Positions 46,321 through 55,402 of a stretch of DNA of 63,900 bases are shown piece by piece (the stretch's first letter is position 1; each line of letters begins with the position of its first letter). Below the pieces are notes generated by a model, which was given only the letters and a program-made list of their open reading frames with translations, ran no database searches and had not been told where the DNA came from. The stretch is from Calditrichales bacterium (lineage in GTDB: Bacteria; Calditrichota; Calditrichia; Calditrichales; J004): contig WGCN01000005.1 in NCBI GenBank assembly GCA_015493745.1, forward strand, positions 1-63,900, read 5' to 3'. The translations under genes and the position numbers were made by a program.

Positions 46321-47010
46321 CTATCGTACAACCAGCCAGCCGGATTTTACAACGCGGGCCTGTACGGTTTTTCCGGTGGATAATTTCACTTTTATTTTTT
46401 TACCCTGAACCCCATCCTGTATGGCCCGGCCATCGGTTACCAGGGAAAGTTTTCCCGCCGTAATTTCCACCTTAACGGCATCGCCGCGGTGAATAAGCGG
46501 GATGGGCCGTAACAATCGCTTGGTGAGTACCTTGCCTTCGGCGATACTTTGCTTGGCTTCCACATTCGTCAGCGGATCATCCGTGCTCACATACTGGCGC
46601 CAGTCGCGTCCGATCTTCTTCATCACATAGCGGATATCGGCCGGGGTTACCACTTCGCCCCTTTTGATCTTTCTGCCGGCCACGGCCACTTTGCGTTTTA
46701 CCGAAACGTCGACGGTCAGCGGCAGCCGGCGTACCCGTTGCTCCTGCCAGTACAGTTCCAGCCACACGGTTTGCACACCGGTATTGAGGCGACGTTTGCT
46801 GCTGGTTACTTTCAGGGCGTCATACTTCACCGTTTTCAGTTCCGGCGGTTGTTTGCGGAAGCTAATATCCAATTCCCCGGCCGGGATATTCCATTGACGG
46901 CTAAAAAGTTCCGTTGTGGCCGCCGACAGATCGCGGGCCGGTTTTTCCCCGGCATAAAGCGCCGCCGTCAAAAACAACAACATCCGGAGGAGGTAAAAAC
47001 GTTTACTCAT
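46321..47010 (-). CDS. flgA: Flagella basal body P-ring formation protein FlgA (SAF domain)
   Basis: AGRKIKRGEVVTPADIRYVMKKIGRD...LTKRLLRPIPLIHRGDAVKVEITAGKLSLVTDGRAIQDGVQGKKIKVKLSTGKTVQARV. Confidence 0.93.
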   Translation of the reverse strand: MSKRFYLLRMLLFLTAALYAGEKPARDLSAATTELFSRQWNIPAGELDISFRKQPPELKTVKYDALKVTSSKRRLNTGVQTVWLELYWQEQRVRRLPLTVDVSVKRKVAVAGRKIKRGEVVTPADIRYVMKKIGRDWRQYVSTDDPLTNVEAKQSIAEGKVLTKRLLRPIPLIHRGDAVKVEITAGKLSLVTDGRAIQDGVQGKKIKVKLSTGKTVQARVVKSGWLVVR

Positions 47011-47015
47011 CCCAC

Positions 47016-47801
47016 CTACCTTTTTAATCCGTTGGCCAGACTCATCAGTTCATCCGCGGTACGCACGGCCTTGGAGTTCATTTCATAGGCACGCTGGGCC
47101 ACAATCAGATTGATCATCTCCTCGGCCACATCCACATTGGATTTCTCCAGATAGCCCTGCATCAGGCTGCCCATGCCCTCCTCGGCCGGATTGCCGTAAA
47201 CCGGATCACCGGAGGCTTCCGTCTGGATAAACAGGTTGCCCCCCAAGGCTTCCAGCCCGGCCGGATTCATAAAAGAGACCAGCTCGATTTGTCCCAGTTC
47301 CTGCGCTTCCACCTCGCCGTTCAGCATTACCGAAATAACACCGTTCTGTGAAATGCTGAGGCTTTGGCTGTTCTCGGGGATATTGATATCCGGTACGATG
47401 GGCAGGCCGGAGTTGGTGACGATCTTGCCCTCGGAGTTAACATTCAATGAACCGTCCCGGGTGTATGCATAGGTGCCGTCGGGCATTTCCACCTGAAAAA
47501 AGCCTTTACCGTTGATGGCGATATCCAGGGGATTGCCGGTTTCGGCCACGGTGCCTTCGCTGAAGGAACGATTGGTGGCTATGGCCCGGTTACCCAACCC
47601 CACCTGCAATTGATTGGGATTTTCCCGGCCCTTTTCACCATCGCGGTTGCCCGTCTGCATGGTTTCGTAAAGCAAATCCTGAAATTCAATGGTCGATTTT
47701 TTAAAACCGGTGGTGTTGACGTTGGCCAGATTGTTGGCGATTATATCCACATTCATCTGCTGGGCGGTCATACCCAAAGCCGCGGTTTTTAATGCACGCA
47801 T
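47016..47801 (-). CDS. flgG: Flagellar distal rod protein
   Basis: MRALKTAALGMTAQQMNVDIIANNLANVNTTGFKKS; C-terminal GYLEKSNVDVAEEMINLIVAQRAYEMNSKAVRTADEL. Confidence 0.95.
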   Translation of the reverse strand: MRALKTAALGMTAQQMNVDIIANNLANVNTTGFKKSTIEFQDLLYETMQTGNRDGEKGRENPNQLQVGLGNRAIATNRSFSEGTVAETGNPLDIAINGKGFFQVEMPDGTYAYTRDGSLNVNSEGKIVTNSGLPIVPDINIPENSQSLSISQNGVISVMLNGEVEAQELGQIELVSFMNPAGLEALGGNLFIQTEASGDPVYGNPAEEGMGSLMQGYLEKSNVDVAEEMINLIVAQRAYEMNSKAVRTADELMSLANGLKR

Positions 47802-47815
47802 CTTCTTAACTCCTT

Positions 47816-48529
47816 TTAACGGTATATTCCTAATTTATTGACGGCTGATTTATAGACGTCATCCAGGGTGCGCACCATGCGCTGCATACTCTCAAACTGG
47901 CGTTGCACCTCAATCAGTTCTATCATCTCCTGGGCCGGATTCACATTGGAATCTTCCAGAAAGCCCTGTTTAACGCCGGGTTCTTCCATCTCAAAAGGCA
48001 GGGCTCCTTTTGGGGCTTCAAAAAAATTGGATCCGGCCTTACGAAGGGCCTTGGGGTTTTCGAAAGCGGTGATCAACAGACGATCCATCAGTTCCCCGTC
48101 GGCAAAAACCTCCCCCTTTTCGGTAATGGTTATCTGCGAAGGTGTGCCGAATTCGGAGAAGACATTGATCCAGCCCCCTTCGCCCAAAACCGGCAATCCG
48201 TCACGGGTGCGCAGAACACCGTCGTTATCAATGCGGAAAGAGCCGCTGCGCGTATAAACCTCGCTGTCGCCCCGCTCCACGGTAAAAAAACCGTCACCGG
48301 AAATAGCCAAATCCAGAGGATTGCCCGTATTGCGCAAATCACCCTGGCTCATATCGGTAGCCTGCGACATGCTTTTGCTGATATCCAATTCGTCCTCGAG
48401 GGTGTGAAAAAAAGGCTCGTCCTTTTTAAAGCCGGCGGTGGTCACATTGGACAGGTTGTTGGCCACCACATTATTTCGGTCGACCTGGCCCATCATGGCC
48501 TGTTTTAGTTTTGTCAATTCAAACTGCAT
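47816..48529 (-). CDS. flgF: Flagellar rod/hook-basal body protein FlgF
   Basis: FELTKLKQAMMGQVDRNNVVANNLSNVTTAGFKKDEPFF; GDGFFTVE; C-terminal EDSNVNPAQEMIELIEVQRQFESMQRMVRTLDD. Confidence 0.88.
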   Translation of the reverse strand: MQFELTKLKQAMMGQVDRNNVVANNLSNVTTAGFKKDEPFFHTLEDELDISKSMSQATDMSQGDLRNTGNPLDLAISGDGFFTVERGDSEVYTRSGSFRIDNDGVLRTRDGLPVLGEGGWINVFSEFGTPSQITITEKGEVFADGELMDRLLITAFENPKALRKAGSNFFEAPKGALPFEMEEPGVKQGFLEDSNVNPAQEMIELIEVQRQFESMQRMVRTLDDVYKSAVNKLGIYR

Positions 48530-48565
48530 GCGCGTTTCCTTTGCTGGTTTTCCACCACAACGGAC

Positions 48566-48581
48566 TTCAACTACCGTGCCA
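48566..48581 (-). promoter_or_regulatory. Candidate sigma-54 (-24/-12) promoter upstream of flgF
   Basis: Minus strand TGGCACG-GTAG-TTGAA versus consensus TGGCACG-N4-TTGCA; 37-52 bp upstream of the flgF ATG, which is preceded by an AAAGGAAA Shine-Dalgarno-like stretch. Confidence 0.6.
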
Positions 48582-48921
48582 CAAGCGAACAGCCGGATAT
48601 AATTATATGTTTTACAGGGGGTTATGAATGTGAATTCCCGTAATGACTTACGGTTGAAAAACGGTTTCGAGGTAAGTTTTTCCCGAAAAGCGGAAAGTTT
48701 TTACCGCCCAAACGGTGGATGGGGGGGAAACGGACAAACCGCCAGGGCCTGTTGATCATCGGCACGGGTCACAAAAATTTTATATACAGGATACACTGGC
48801 GGAATATTTTGCTTTTAAGTTAGAGTTTAAACATTTAACATATGAAAAACCGGCTGACCCGGCATATCCGCGCCTGAGGGCCTGTTTACATTCAATTAAT
48901 TTAAAATAGGATTTTTATGCT

Positions 48922-49500
48922 GTGATAACCATAAAACTCTTTTCGGATATTATCTGCCCCTTCTGCTATATAGCCGAGGAGACGATCATCCCCTACCTGA
49001 AGGCGCGGCACGGGGCGGAATTTTTATATCTGGGCCTGGAGCTGCATCCGCAAACACCTCCCGGCGGAGTCCATATCAACGATCCGCGCTACGCGCCCTT
49101 TAAGGCTTATGTGGAGAAGTTTGCCGCCGCCTTTAACCTGCCGGACGTGCGCATGCCGGAGAAGACCTATAACACACGCAAGGTACTGCTGATGGCCGAG
49201 TATGCCCGCGATGCCGGACGGTTGCCGGAGTTCTGGCAGGCCACATTGCAGGCCTACTGGCAGGAGCAGATCAATCTGGAAGATGAAACGGTGCTGGCCC
49301 AGGTGGCCACCCTGTGCGGATTGGACGGTGCTCCGGCTGTGGCGGCCCTTACCAATATGGAATATCAGTTACGACTGGACAAACGCCGTTACAATGCCCA
49401 AAAACTGGGACTGACCACCCTGCCCGCCTTTATGTGGGGCAAACAAGCCATACTGGGCTGCCAGCCGGTTGACGTTTTTGATAAAGCCCTGGCAGGATAA
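48922..49500 (+). CDS. DsbA family oxidoreductase (FrnE-like)
   Basis: ITIKLFSDIICPFCYIAEETI (CPFC), C-terminal LGLTTLPAFMWGKQAILGCQPVDVF; GTG start. Confidence 0.87.
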   Translation: MITIKLFSDIICPFCYIAEETIIPYLKARHGAEFLYLGLELHPQTPPGGVHINDPRYAPFKAYVEKFAAAFNLPDVRMPEKTYNTRKVLLMAEYARDAGRLPEFWQATLQAYWQEQINLEDETVLAQVATLCGLDGAPAVAALTNMEYQLRLDKRRYNAQKLGLTTLPAFMWGKQAILGCQPVDVFDKALAG

Positions 49501-49511
49501 ACCGTAACCAA

Positions 49512-49543
49512 AAAGCTCCCACCTTGATCCAGGAAGGAGCTTT
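49512..49543. terminator. Probable bidirectional terminator hairpin between convergent genes
   Basis: AAAGCTCC-N16-GGAGCTTT perfect 8-bp stem between the dsbA-like gene (+) and the choice-of-anchor-B gene (-). Confidence 0.6.
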
Positions 49544-49571
49544 ACACCATTACGCCTTTTCTTAAAATCTT

Positions 49572-52088
49572 TTATCGCAACAAAATCATACGCCGGGTTT
49601 CCATATAACTGCCCGCGCGCAACCGGTAAAAATAGACGCCGGAGGTCAGATCCGCCGCCTGAAAGGTTACCGCATGGCTGCCCGGGCTTTGTACCCCGTC
49701 CACCAGAACCGCCACCTCCCGGCCGGCCACATCAAACACCGACAGACGCACCGCCGTTTTCCGCGCCAGGCGGTATTGAATGCGCGTGGAGGGATTGAAA
49801 GGGTTGGGATAGTTGGCCGCCAGGGTAAATCGCCCGGCCACCTTCTCCGGCGGAGGCGTCAGGGCGGAGATGTTATCAAACCAGTTGATCACATTGCCCA
49901 GTAATTTATCCAGGGCCGCCTGATTCTCATTGCCGGCGGCCACCGCCTCAATACCGAAACCGGCAAAAAAGAGCTTGCTGCCGTATTCCTCATAGGGCAC
50001 GGCCACGGCCGCGGTGTTGGCCGGGGAACCGCCATACCAGATCACACTGCTGGCCCCCTTATCGGTAAGTGCCTTCATCAGATCCGAAGAGGTCTGGTTT
50101 TGGGCCCCGCCCTCCGCATAAAGAGCGATCTGCCCGATACCGCTGCCCACGGGATGATCCCCGTCCACCCCCAGCACATTGGAGGTGGTATTGGCAAAGT
50201 AGGCCACGCGCAGCCATTCGCTTAAAAAGCTGCTGCCCGTTGCCTGTAAATATTCCGCTATATTTTGACCGGAGAGCAGCACATTGACGCCGGAGCGCAG
50301 AAAATCCTTAATCGAATCCTGGGCGCCGTTGCTTAACACTTCGTCTTCGGCATCTCCGGTTATCCAGATTACCCGCTTAACCTGCAGACGATCGGTGTAG
50401 GCCGCGCCGGGCAGGGTGCCTCGGGACGCCAGTTCATAGACGGAACCGGTAACGCCGATATTCCCCAGAGCCTGGCGGATATAGTCGCTATAGGCCCCCC
50501 GGGGATCGCCGTTGACTATCAATACCTCCGGCGTACTAAGTTGTACGACTATGTCGTTATAGGCCACATCTTCCAGGATCAGGGTGTCAAAAGAGGCATA
50601 GGTATAGGGAATATCTTGTCCGTCTGCCTGCAAAGAGGTGTAGACCGCCTCTTGCGGATCGGAAAGAGGCAGGTCTTCCAGAACGGCCAGCCCCTCCTCA
50701 TTGCTATAACCCTCATACACCCGGGGTTGGGCCAGCAAAGTGCTCTCCACCCGCAACTGTACCCGGGCCCCATAGACTCCCGCGCCCTGGGGGTCTTTTA
50801 CCCGTACACGCAGCCGTGTACGCCTGCCGCTGTTCAGCTCCACATTTACCGTATCCGGCCCCATGCTGTTCGGCTCTATAGACAACGACCGGCTCTCATA
50901 GCCGAAAGCGCTGACCCGCATGGTTTCGGTTTGTGTAAGACCGGTGGAAAAAGAATATCCGCCCCGCGGCCCGGAGTGTATATCCAAACCGGCGGAAGGC
51001 AGATGAATATGGGCCCCGGCGATAAATTCTCCGCTCTCCGCGTCGCTGATCGTACCCGCATAGGAACTGGCCCGCGCGCCGTTAAATTGCAGCACCAGCA
51101 GACCGTGGTTATCCCCGGAGAGATACATCATGCCCGACTTGCTGTGCGGATAAACACCCCAGGTACCGTTGTAATTGGCATTGTCGTCGGCCGGATAGGC
51201 ATCATAGCCCCCCACAAAAGTCATCTGATCCGGATTGTGAATATCCAGCACGGCCACACCCGATTCATAATGGGAAACATAGGCATAGTCCCCTTCCACC
51301 TGCACATTATGCGCCAGTTGGTTATTAGCCAGATATTGCCCCTTCATGCTAATATTCTGCATATCACGGATATCCCAGATCTTTACGGTTTTATGGACGG
51401 TCTCTTCCGTGCTCAGCATATAATCGCTGTTTTTGGAAAGCCAGACATTGTGAACATATCCGGCATCGGGAATAGGCAGCGACTTGATCAGAAAAACATT
51501 GCCCGGATCATTCAGATTGTATATGCCGATGGTCCCCTTGCGGCCCTGGGCGCAATAGGCGATATGGTCGCGTACAAAAACATCATGGGTTTCCGTGCCG
51601 AACCTGTAGGCAAATTTTGGATTTTCGGGATCGGCCAGAGAATAAACATCCACACCACCGGCTGAAGCGGCATCGGCCAAAAACATCTGCGCCGTGGCCG
51701 TATCGATAAAAACATTATGATATCCCGGCACATCCATCATGCGCACATGGCGCACCGAAGAAGGGACATTGCTCAAATCCAAAATGTCAAGACCGTAATT
51801 TTCATTGGTAACATAGATATAGTGTTTATAGCTTTTTATATCGCGCCAGATTGATTTATTGCCCTTGACATAGCCCACCTGGCTGATATTTGCCGGATTA
51901 CTGACATCCAGCACATAAGTGCCGCTCTCCGCTCCGATGATGGCATAATAACGCCCGTCGGGCGCGTCATAACCCCACACGTCGTTTACAAATTCACCCG
52001 GCTTCCACTGCCCCCGTTTGTCGATATTTTGAGCCTGCAATGTGAAAGTAAAAAGGGGAAGCAGTAAAAAAAACAGATATTTTCTCAT
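49572..52088 (-). CDS. Choice-of-anchor B/LVIVD-repeat secreted protein with T9SS-type C-terminal sorting domain
   Basis: Signal MRKYLFFLLLPLFTFTLQAQ; LDVSNPANISQVGYVKG, LDILDLSNVPSSV repeats; C-terminal NYPNPFNPSTRIQYRLARKTAVRLSVFDVAGREVAVL...SGVYFYRLRAG. Start chosen at 52088 over ORF start 52364. Confidence 0.87.
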   Translation of the reverse strand: MRKYLFFLLLPLFTFTLQAQNIDKRGQWKPGEFVNDVWGYDAPDGRYYAIIGAESGTYVLDVSNPANISQVGYVKGNKSIWRDIKSYKHYIYVTNENYGLDILDLSNVPSSVRHVRMMDVPGYHNVFIDTATAQMFLADAASAGGVDVYSLADPENPKFAYRFGTETHDVFVRDHIAYCAQGRKGTIGIYNLNDPGNVFLIKSLPIPDAGYVHNVWLSKNSDYMLSTEETVHKTVKIWDIRDMQNISMKGQYLANNQLAHNVQVEGDYAYVSHYESGVAVLDIHNPDQMTFVGGYDAYPADDNANYNGTWGVYPHSKSGMMYLSGDNHGLLVLQFNGARASSYAGTISDAESGEFIAGAHIHLPSAGLDIHSGPRGGYSFSTGLTQTETMRVSAFGYESRSLSIEPNSMGPDTVNVELNSGRRTRLRVRVKDPQGAGVYGARVQLRVESTLLAQPRVYEGYSNEEGLAVLEDLPLSDPQEAVYTSLQADGQDIPYTYASFDTLILEDVAYNDIVVQLSTPEVLIVNGDPRGAYSDYIRQALGNIGVTGSVYELASRGTLPGAAYTDRLQVKRVIWITGDAEDEVLSNGAQDSIKDFLRSGVNVLLSGQNIAEYLQATGSSFLSEWLRVAYFANTTSNVLGVDGDHPVGSGIGQIALYAEGGAQNQTSSDLMKALTDKGASSVIWYGGSPANTAAVAVPYEEYGSKLFFAGFGIEAVAAGNENQAALDKLLGNVINWFDNISALTPPPEKVAGRFTLAANYPNPFNPSTRIQYRLARKTAVRLSVFDVAGREVAVLVDGVQSPGSHAVTFQAADLTSGVYFYRLRAGSYMETRRMILLR

Positions 52089-52228
52089 AGGAATTCCGGA
52101 GTTGGTGTTCATGACTGAAATCAGTGATGGGCGAACATAACGGCTGACTGCGGATTTGTAAACGTTAAAAATCACAGCAAGCCGCGTTAAAAACAGAGCC
52201 GGGCAGCGGCCCGGGCGCCATAATGCCG

Positions 52229-53896
52229 TTATAGTTGTTCCCTGATGCTCTCGGCCACGCGAAAGGCATTGGCATAGATGGTGAAGGTGTAGGGCACGCT
52301 GCCCCCGGTAGGCATAAAGCTGCCGTCGGTTACAAACAGGTTGGGCGCATCGTGCATACGGCAATCCCTGTCCAGCACGGAATGGGCCGGATCGTCACCA
52401 AAGCGGCAGCCCCCGGCCTGCAGATTGGCGGGTGGCGCTCCGCTGACGCCGCTGCTGATATCACGGGCGCCCATTTCCCTAAAAAGCTTCTCCGCCCGGT
52501 CGGCCAAAAAGCGCCCCACCCTCAGATCCTGGGGGTGATACCCCACACGGAAACGGGCCACCGGATCCCCCCATCGATCCTTTTCATTGGGATCGAGGCT
52601 GACAAAGCAGTCATCCGTGGGCAACCAGTCGTTAAACACTTCAAAGCGCAGATGGCGGCTCTGCTTAAAATAGCGTTCCATTTTACGCTTCAGCGGCAAA
52701 CCGTACAGCAACTGACCATCCTGCCATTTTTGGCGGTTGGCCCGGGTAATGCCATTGGCATGGCGCCACAGGAAGTCTATGGTGCCCCCCTTGGCCCGGC
52801 CAAAAACGGGATCATCGATGGTGTACCAGTCCTGCAGGGCGCGGTTTACAAACAGGCCGGGAAGCTTTATTGTTTCAATCTGTTCATCGCTGAGGTCTTC
52901 AAAATAGAAATGGCCGCTACCCGAACCGCCGCCGGAAAAGATCAGATTTTTACCCACCTGCCCGCGGTTGTTGCCCAAACCATGCGCATGAGCCGGCCCG
53001 GGCGAGGCCAGCAGCAGCCGCGCGGTTTCTATGGCCTGGCAGGCAACAACAAAAATCCGGGCGCTCACCTTTTGCACTTCGCCCCGCCGGTCATAGTAGT
53101 GGGCCTCGGTTACCTTGCCGCTGTTATCGGAGAGGAGCTTGAACACCTTGGCCCGGTCGCGTATTTGCAGCTTACCCGTTTTCAGCGCCGGTTCCAGCAA
53201 AGCCACCCGGGCGCTGCTTTTGGCCCCGCTGGAACAGCCGTAACTGCCGCAGTAGTTGGAGTAATAGCAACTGTTGCGTTCATCCTCCGGACGGGAGAGG
53301 ATGGCCCGCGGCGTGGGTATGGCATGATAGCCCAGCCGCCGGGCGGCGGCGTCAATCCAGTGGGCTACCTCATTCACCTGCAGGGGCGGATAGGGGAAAT
53401 CGGCCGTGGAACGCGGCTCCAGCTGCGGATGGGCGACCACCCGGCCGGAAACACCGACAATCTTTTCCGTTTTGGCGTAATAGGGCTCCAGGTCGTCATA
53501 GCTGATGGGCCAGTCGGCCACGTTGGCCCCTTCAATCGGGCCGAATTCCGACAGCAACCGGAAATCCACCGGTTTCAGACGGTGGAAATAGCCGCTCATC
53601 AGGTTGGAGGAGCCGCCCACCATATTACCGTTCCAGAAATCATTGCCGCTGTCAAAAGTAGAGGTGGCCTGCCAACCGCCCTCGCCGTCCTCATCCTCAA
53701 TCACATGGCGTTCCTCGGTCAGGGAGGGGGTGTAAACGCTGCGCCGGCAACAGGCCAGTTCGTCCTTATTAAAATCTTCCGTTTTATACCAGGGGCCTTT
53801 TTCCAGCACCAGCACCTGCCGCCCGGCCCGGGCCAGTTCATAAGCCACCGGCCCGGCCCCCGCGCCGCTGCCGATTATGCATACATCAAAATCCAT
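52229..53896 (-). CDS. GMC family FAD-dependent oxidoreductase
   Basis: FDVCIIGSGAGAGPVAYELARAGRQVLVLEKGPWY...C-terminal LFVTDGSFMPTGGSVPYTFTIYANAFRVAESI. Confidence 0.92.
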   Translation of the reverse strand: MDFDVCIIGSGAGAGPVAYELARAGRQVLVLEKGPWYKTEDFNKDELACCRRSVYTPSLTEERHVIEDEDGEGGWQATSTFDSGNDFWNGNMVGGSSNLMSGYFHRLKPVDFRLLSEFGPIEGANVADWPISYDDLEPYYAKTEKIVGVSGRVVAHPQLEPRSTADFPYPPLQVNEVAHWIDAAARRLGYHAIPTPRAILSRPEDERNSCYYSNYCGSYGCSSGAKSSARVALLEPALKTGKLQIRDRAKVFKLLSDNSGKVTEAHYYDRRGEVQKVSARIFVVACQAIETARLLLASPGPAHAHGLGNNRGQVGKNLIFSGGGSGSGHFYFEDLSDEQIETIKLPGLFVNRALQDWYTIDDPVFGRAKGGTIDFLWRHANGITRANRQKWQDGQLLYGLPLKRKMERYFKQSRHLRFEVFNDWLPTDDCFVSLDPNEKDRWGDPVARFRVGYHPQDLRVGRFLADRAEKLFREMGARDISSGVSGAPPANLQAGGCRFGDDPAHSVLDRDCRMHDAPNLFVTDGSFMPTGGSVPYTFTIYANAFRVAESIREQL

Positions 53897-53967
53897 ACTG
53901 TTTTCTCTATCCGCCTAAAGGCTGTTTTGTTGTTACAATCCGCTCCCCTATTCCGGCCTTGCCGGAG

Positions 53968-54591
53968 TCAGTCGCTGCCGTAATATTTCAGTTTGTGTTC
54001 AGGGCGGGGCTGGCCGGGCACATGGGCCAGCCATTTCCAACCCACACCATCGCTATTTCCGCCGTAAATGGGATCGCTGAGCAGGGCTTCGAATATAAAA
54101 AGCAGAACCGAGGCCAGCCAGCTCTCCCCCCAGTTGTGCGTGGTCAGGTGTTCTATCAGAGCTTCCCTTTCCAGAGGCAGCATATTCACGAAAGACTTTT
54201 CCCAGCGTTCCCGTGCTTCTTCCTCCAGCCAGTCCAGTCCGTTGACCAGATAACGCCGTTCATCGGGATCCACATGATCATCCAGTAAAACCGCCTGCAG
54301 ATAGGCGGCGGCGTTGATATCCCGGGCGCCGGGCGCATCCTTTTCCGATGGGAACAAAATATCCTGCACGATTTGCAAGCGTTGGAACTGCTCCCGGGTA
54401 AGGCGGTAGCTTTCATCACCGGCGGACGCCTCTTCCATATCTTTTACGGCAGAGCCCAGTTTGTATCCGGCATAAGGCAAGGCCAGCATGGCCCCGGCCA
54501 GCCCCGCTTTTTTCAAAAAGGAACGTCTGTTTAGACTCCATTTTTTCATGTCGCGCATGCCCGGCGGCACGGGACGATTTTTATCTGTCAT
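53968..54591 (-). CDS. Gluconate 2-dehydrogenase subunit 3-like protein with Tat signal
   Basis: NRRSFLKKAGLAGAMLALPYAG twin-arginine signal; LQIVQDILFPSEKDAPGARDINAAAYL. Confidence 0.82.
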   Translation of the reverse strand: MTDKNRPVPPGMRDMKKWSLNRRSFLKKAGLAGAMLALPYAGYKLGSAVKDMEEASAGDESYRLTREQFQRLQIVQDILFPSEKDAPGARDINAAAYLQAVLLDDHVDPDERRYLVNGLDWLEEEARERWEKSFVNMLPLEREALIEHLTTHNWGESWLASVLLFIFEALLSDPIYGGNSDGVGWKWLAHVPGQPRPEHKLKYYGSD

Positions 54592-54808
54592 CTTTTGTTC
54601 TCCCCAAAAAAGACAATATGCCCATTTTCTGCATAGAAGTATTCACGAAAGTATCATATAATTGGCGAACTGTCAATTATAGCCGGTGCCGGGGACTCTG
54701 GCAAGGTTTTCCCTTTCTATGGAAGCCACGCTCAAAAGGTTCCGGTAAGCTTTTTTTTATCGCACCTTTGCGGGGGAAATAAAATATCTGAAAGAATAGC
54801 TGTATTTT

Positions 54809-55402
54809 TTGGTAAAATGGATTAGATTAGCGGTTTGTTATCATTCAAGGATAAAGACTTCTGTTTTGCAAGTGAACCGCCAGGATAAAAACATTTTAGA
54901 GCGCTGGATGCTGAAACTTAAAGGGCATCCTAAAATACAGGAAGCGCTGAACCACATCATACATCCCGACCAGAGCCCCCGGGTAAGCGCCCTGAGTATC
55001 GCCACCGGTGTTTTTATCGGCATCTTTATCCCGGTGGGCATGCAGTTGATGACGGTGATTTTGATCAGCCCGCTAAAAAAAATCAACGTGGTACTCACCA
55101 CCCTGGCCACTTTACTCTCCAATCCTTTCACGGTATTGCCTTTATACTGGCTGGGTATCACCGTTGGGGAATGGACGCTGAAGCGTAACTTTCCCTGGCA
55201 CACCTATGACACCTTTATGGACCACCCCAGCTTTCAACAGTTTTTGTCTTTTGGCGAGCAGGGTATTCTTATCCTGATGACCGGTTTGCTGGTGATAGCC
55301 ATCCCCTCGGCGTTGATCACATATTTTATCAGTTGGCGGGTGGCGGTGTCCCTGCGCCGGCGGCATCAGCCGGGGGATGAGGTTTCCAGCCAGGGTAACT
55401 GA
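54809..55402 (+). CDS. DUF2062 domain membrane protein
   Basis: SPRVSALSIATGVFIGIFIPVGMQLMTVIL...NVVLTTLATLLSNPFTVLPLYWLGITVGEW. Confidence 0.83.
   Translation: MVKWIRLAVCYHSRIKTSVLQVNRQDKNILERWMLKLKGHPKIQEALNHIIHPDQSPRVSALSIATGVFIGIFIPVGMQLMTVILISPLKKINVVLTTLATLLSNPFTVLPLYWLGITVGEWTLKRNFPWHTYDTFMDHPSFQQFLSFGEQGILILMTGLLVIAIPSALITYFISWRVAVSLRRRHQPGDEVSSQGN

Noticed and set aside
48796-48812. TGGCGGAATATTTTGC, similar to the 34162 and 38962 elements
   Set aside because: Lies outside the island and the similarity is short and AT-rich in the core; too weak to call a repeat family.
52235-53983. 582-aa plus-strand ORF
   Set aside because: Complementary to the GMC oxidoreductase, whose frame carries clear FAD and family motifs; shadow ORF.
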